From positions 62,001 to 126,000 of the forward strand of contig CAWEWR010000021.1 of assembly GCA_963812675.1 (NCBI GenBank): a stretch of DNA of 64,000 nt. Direction: 5' to 3'. Made by a program: the position numbers and the translations under genes. Within the stretch, counting starts at the first letter, position 1, and each line of letters opens with the position of its first letter. Origin of the DNA: AP-15 sp963812675 (lineage in GTDB: Bacteria > Pseudomonadota > Alphaproteobacteria > ATCC43930 > CGMCC-115725). The notes under the pieces are model-generated. The model saw only the letters and a list, made by a program, of their open reading frames with translations, ran no database searches and was not told the origin of the DNA. Of this stretch, positions 62,486 to 64,000 are shown piece after piece.

Positions 62486-63496
62486 TTGACGTCGTTCCTC
62501 CCGCCTCTTGCCCCTTATCCGCAGACGCGGCTGCGGCGCAACCGCCGCGATGCTTGGTCCCGCAGGCTGGTCGCCGAGACGGTGCTGACCGCGGGCGACC
62601 TGATCTGGCCGGTCTTTGTCCATGACGAAGACCACCGCGCGGCGATCCCGTCGATGCCGGACGTGTTCCGCTTGCCGATCCCGGCGCTCGTCGATGCGGC
62701 CGGGGAGGCAGCCGAGCTCGGCATCCCGACGATCGCCGTGTTCCCGGCGATGCCGGACGCCCTCAAGGACGCGGAAGGCAGCAACGCGGTCGATCCCGGC
62801 AACCTGGTCTGCCGCGCGGTGGCGGCGTTGAAGCAGGCCCTGCCGGAACTCGGCGTGCTGTGCGACGTGGCGCTCGACCCGTTTACCTCGCACGGGCATG
62901 ACGGGGTCATTCGCGACGGATATGTCGAGAATGACGAAACGGTCGAGATCCTGCAGCGGCAGGCGGTCGTTCAGGCCCGCGCCGGCTGCGACATCATCGC
63001 ACCCTCCGACATGATGGACGGCCGCGTCGGTGCGGTGCGCCAGGCGCTCGACGAAGCCGGGTTTGCGCGAGTCCGCATCATGTCCTATGCGGCCAAGTAT
63101 GCTTCGGCCTTTTACGGCCCATTCCGCGACGCGATCGGTTCCAAGACGGCCCTCGGCAGCGCCGACAAGCGCACCTACCAGATGGACCCGGCAAACGGCG
63201 ACGAGGCGTTGCGCGAAGTCGCGCTCGACCTGCAGGAGGGCGCCGATATGGTGATGGTCAAGCCCGGCATGCCCTATCTCGACGTGGTCCGGCGCGTCAA
63301 GGAGGCATTCCGCGTGCCGACTTACGCTTATCAGGTGAGCGGCGAGTATGCGATGTTGCACGCCGCCTCGCAAAACGGCTGGCTCGACGGCGAGCGGGCG
63401 GTAATGGAGAGCTTGATCGGCTTCAAGCGTGCCGGCGCCGACGGCGTCCTGACCTATGCTGCGGTCGAGGCGGCGCGGCGCTTGAAGCTCGGCTGA
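62486..63496 (+). CDS. hemB: Delta-aminolevulinic acid dehydratase (porphobilinogen synthase)
   Basis: 336 residues if the TTG at 62486 is used; GGGAG lies eight bases ahead of it. An ATG at 62426 would add 20 residues with a poor binding site. Schiff-base lysines are in SYAAKYASAFYGPF and VMVKPGMPYLD; the metal region is ALDPFTSHGHDG, with Asp in place of zinc cysteines, the Mg-dependent type common in alphaproteobacteria. It condenses two 5-aminolevulinate molecules into porphobilinogen for heme and siroheme. Confidence 0.95.
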   Translation: MTSFLPPLAPYPQTRLRRNRRDAWSRRLVAETVLTAGDLIWPVFVHDEDHRAAIPSMPDVFRLPIPALVDAAGEAAELGIPTIAVFPAMPDALKDAEGSNAVDPGNLVCRAVAALKQALPELGVLCDVALDPFTSHGHDGVIRDGYVENDETVEILQRQAVVQARAGCDIIAPSDMMDGRVGAVRQALDEAGFARVRIMSYAAKYASAFYGPFRDAIGSKTALGSADKRTYQMDPANGDEALREVALDLQEGADMVMVKPGMPYLDVVRRVKEAFRVPTYAYQVSGEYAMLHAASQNGWLDGERAVMESLIGFKRAGADGVLTYAAVEAARRLKLG

Positions 63497-63561
63497 GACT
63501 GACGGCACCGGGTTGGCGCACGGCGAAAACCCGTCTGGGCAGAACAGGGAAGGATAGAAGA

Positions 63562-64000
63562 ATGTCTAATAACGAAATTCTCACGCGCCAACGTCTACTC
63601 GAATGGAGCGTGGCCGGCTCGGGGGTGATCCTGGCACCGGCGCCTTGGCGGGCCGCTTTGGGCGCGGCCAAGCCTTACAAGATCGGCACCGTCCAATGCC
63701 TTTCGGGCGCCGCCGCCGCAATCGGTAAGACGGCGCTGGTCGGGGTTCAGATGGCCGTCGACCGGATCAACAAAGCCGGTGGCATCAATGGCCGGCCCAT
63801 CGAGCTCATCGTCGCGGACGACGAGTTGAAACCCGATGTCGGACGGCGCAAAGTGGAGAAGCTGATCGTCGACGATAACATCGATCTCCATGTCGGCGGT
63901 ATCCTCTCGAACATTTGCCTGGCGTGCATGCCGGTTTGGGAGGAGCACGGTATCGTCAACATCATCGGCGTGTGCCTGGACACGACGATTACCACCAGCA
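63562..64000 (+). CDS. ABC substrate-binding protein, branched-chain amino acid type (N-terminal part)
   Basis: 146 codons from ATG 63562 (GGGAAGGATAGAAG upstream), open to the window end. A signal-like stretch (LLEWSVAGSGVILAPAPWRA) is followed by YKIGTVQCLSGAAAAIGKTA, DRINKAGGINGRPIELIVAD and DDNIDLHVGGILSNICLACM. These are landmarks of the LivJ/Peripla_BP_6 family, including urea and amide binders. The ligand cannot be named; permease genes may follow outside the window. Confidence 0.85.
   Translation, partial: MSNNEILTRQRLLEWSVAGSGVILAPAPWRAALGAAKPYKIGTVQCLSGAAAAIGKTALVGVQMAVDRINKAGGINGRPIELIVADDELKPDVGRRKVEKLIVDDNIDLHVGGILSNICLACMPVWEEHGIVNIIGVCLDTTITTS

Overview
The window is G+C-rich bacterial DNA, most consistent with an alphaproteobacterium, possibly a soil or water Rhodospirillales/Hyphomicrobiales-type organism. 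The indicators are an mreB-mreC pair, a SAM-II riboswitch ahead of metZ, an Mg-type hemB, Flp pilin, DUF4169 and DUF1269 proteins, and the alpha-2-macroglobulin/PBP1C pair. The species cannot be fixed from sequence reading alone. No rRNA, convincing tRNA, CRISPR array, transposase or prophage module was seen.

Layout. 0-1.4 kb: cell-shape genes mreB and the start of mreC. 1.5-5.6 kb: a lower-G+C accessory stretch with a large lone PHP-domain/SMC-like ATPase (TrlF-like), lying between a relic of a flavin monooxygenase and an intact relative. 5.6-10.5 kb: flavin monooxygenase, divergent hydrolase, small unknowns, a tandem retropepsin-like protein, a histidine phosphatase and an Flp pilin missed by long-ORF finding. 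10.5-13.3 kb: a frameshifted LysR regulator divergent from two pirins, the second with a frameshifted tail. 13.4-21.5 kb: polyamine-type binding protein, two MFS exporters, a DUF1800/DUF1501 export pair and an acyl-CoA-dehydrogenase-like enzyme. 21.5-25.2 kb: DUF1269 protein, relics of SRPBCC and SDR genes, a lipoprotein, a TRAP-type binding protein lacking a signal peptide, and a TetR/VOC divergent pair with two matching palindromes. 25.2-29.3 kb: SAM-II riboswitch, metZ, siroheme sulfite/nitrite reductase and a DUF1932 dehydrogenase. 29.4-34 kb: a truncated and an intact copy of a garR-like gene in direct orientation bracket an 890-residue repeat membrane protein. 34.2-42.3 kb: alpha-2-macroglobulin and penicillin-binding protein 1C. 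42.4-49.4 kb: a hydrolase with a missing nucleophile, two luciferase-like monooxygenases, Spy/CpxP-like and universal stress proteins, a hydroxyacid dehydrogenase, a VapBC-type toxin-antitoxin pair and an amidohydrolase relic. 49.5-64 kb: Tat phosphatase, M23 peptidase, a probable glycan operon (galE, a glycoside hydrolase/GT2 fusion, an ABC exporter), lipoprotein, ABC1 kinase, persulfide dioxygenase-rhodanese, GNAT, hemB and the start of a branched-chain-type binding protein.

Themes. Sulfur handling recurs (metZ, sulfite reductase, persulfide dioxygenase), as does envelope maintenance (MreBC, A2M/PBP1C, M23 peptidase, glycan cassette). A family of G+C-rich imperfect palindromes is scattered between genes and runs into the 5' end of pbpC. 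Several truncated genes and two nearby frameshifts suggest ongoing decay or, for the frameshifts, sequence error. The best candidates for something undescribed are the lone PHP-ATPase, the repeat protein bracketed by the garR duplication, and the glycoside hydrolase/GT2-ABC cassette.
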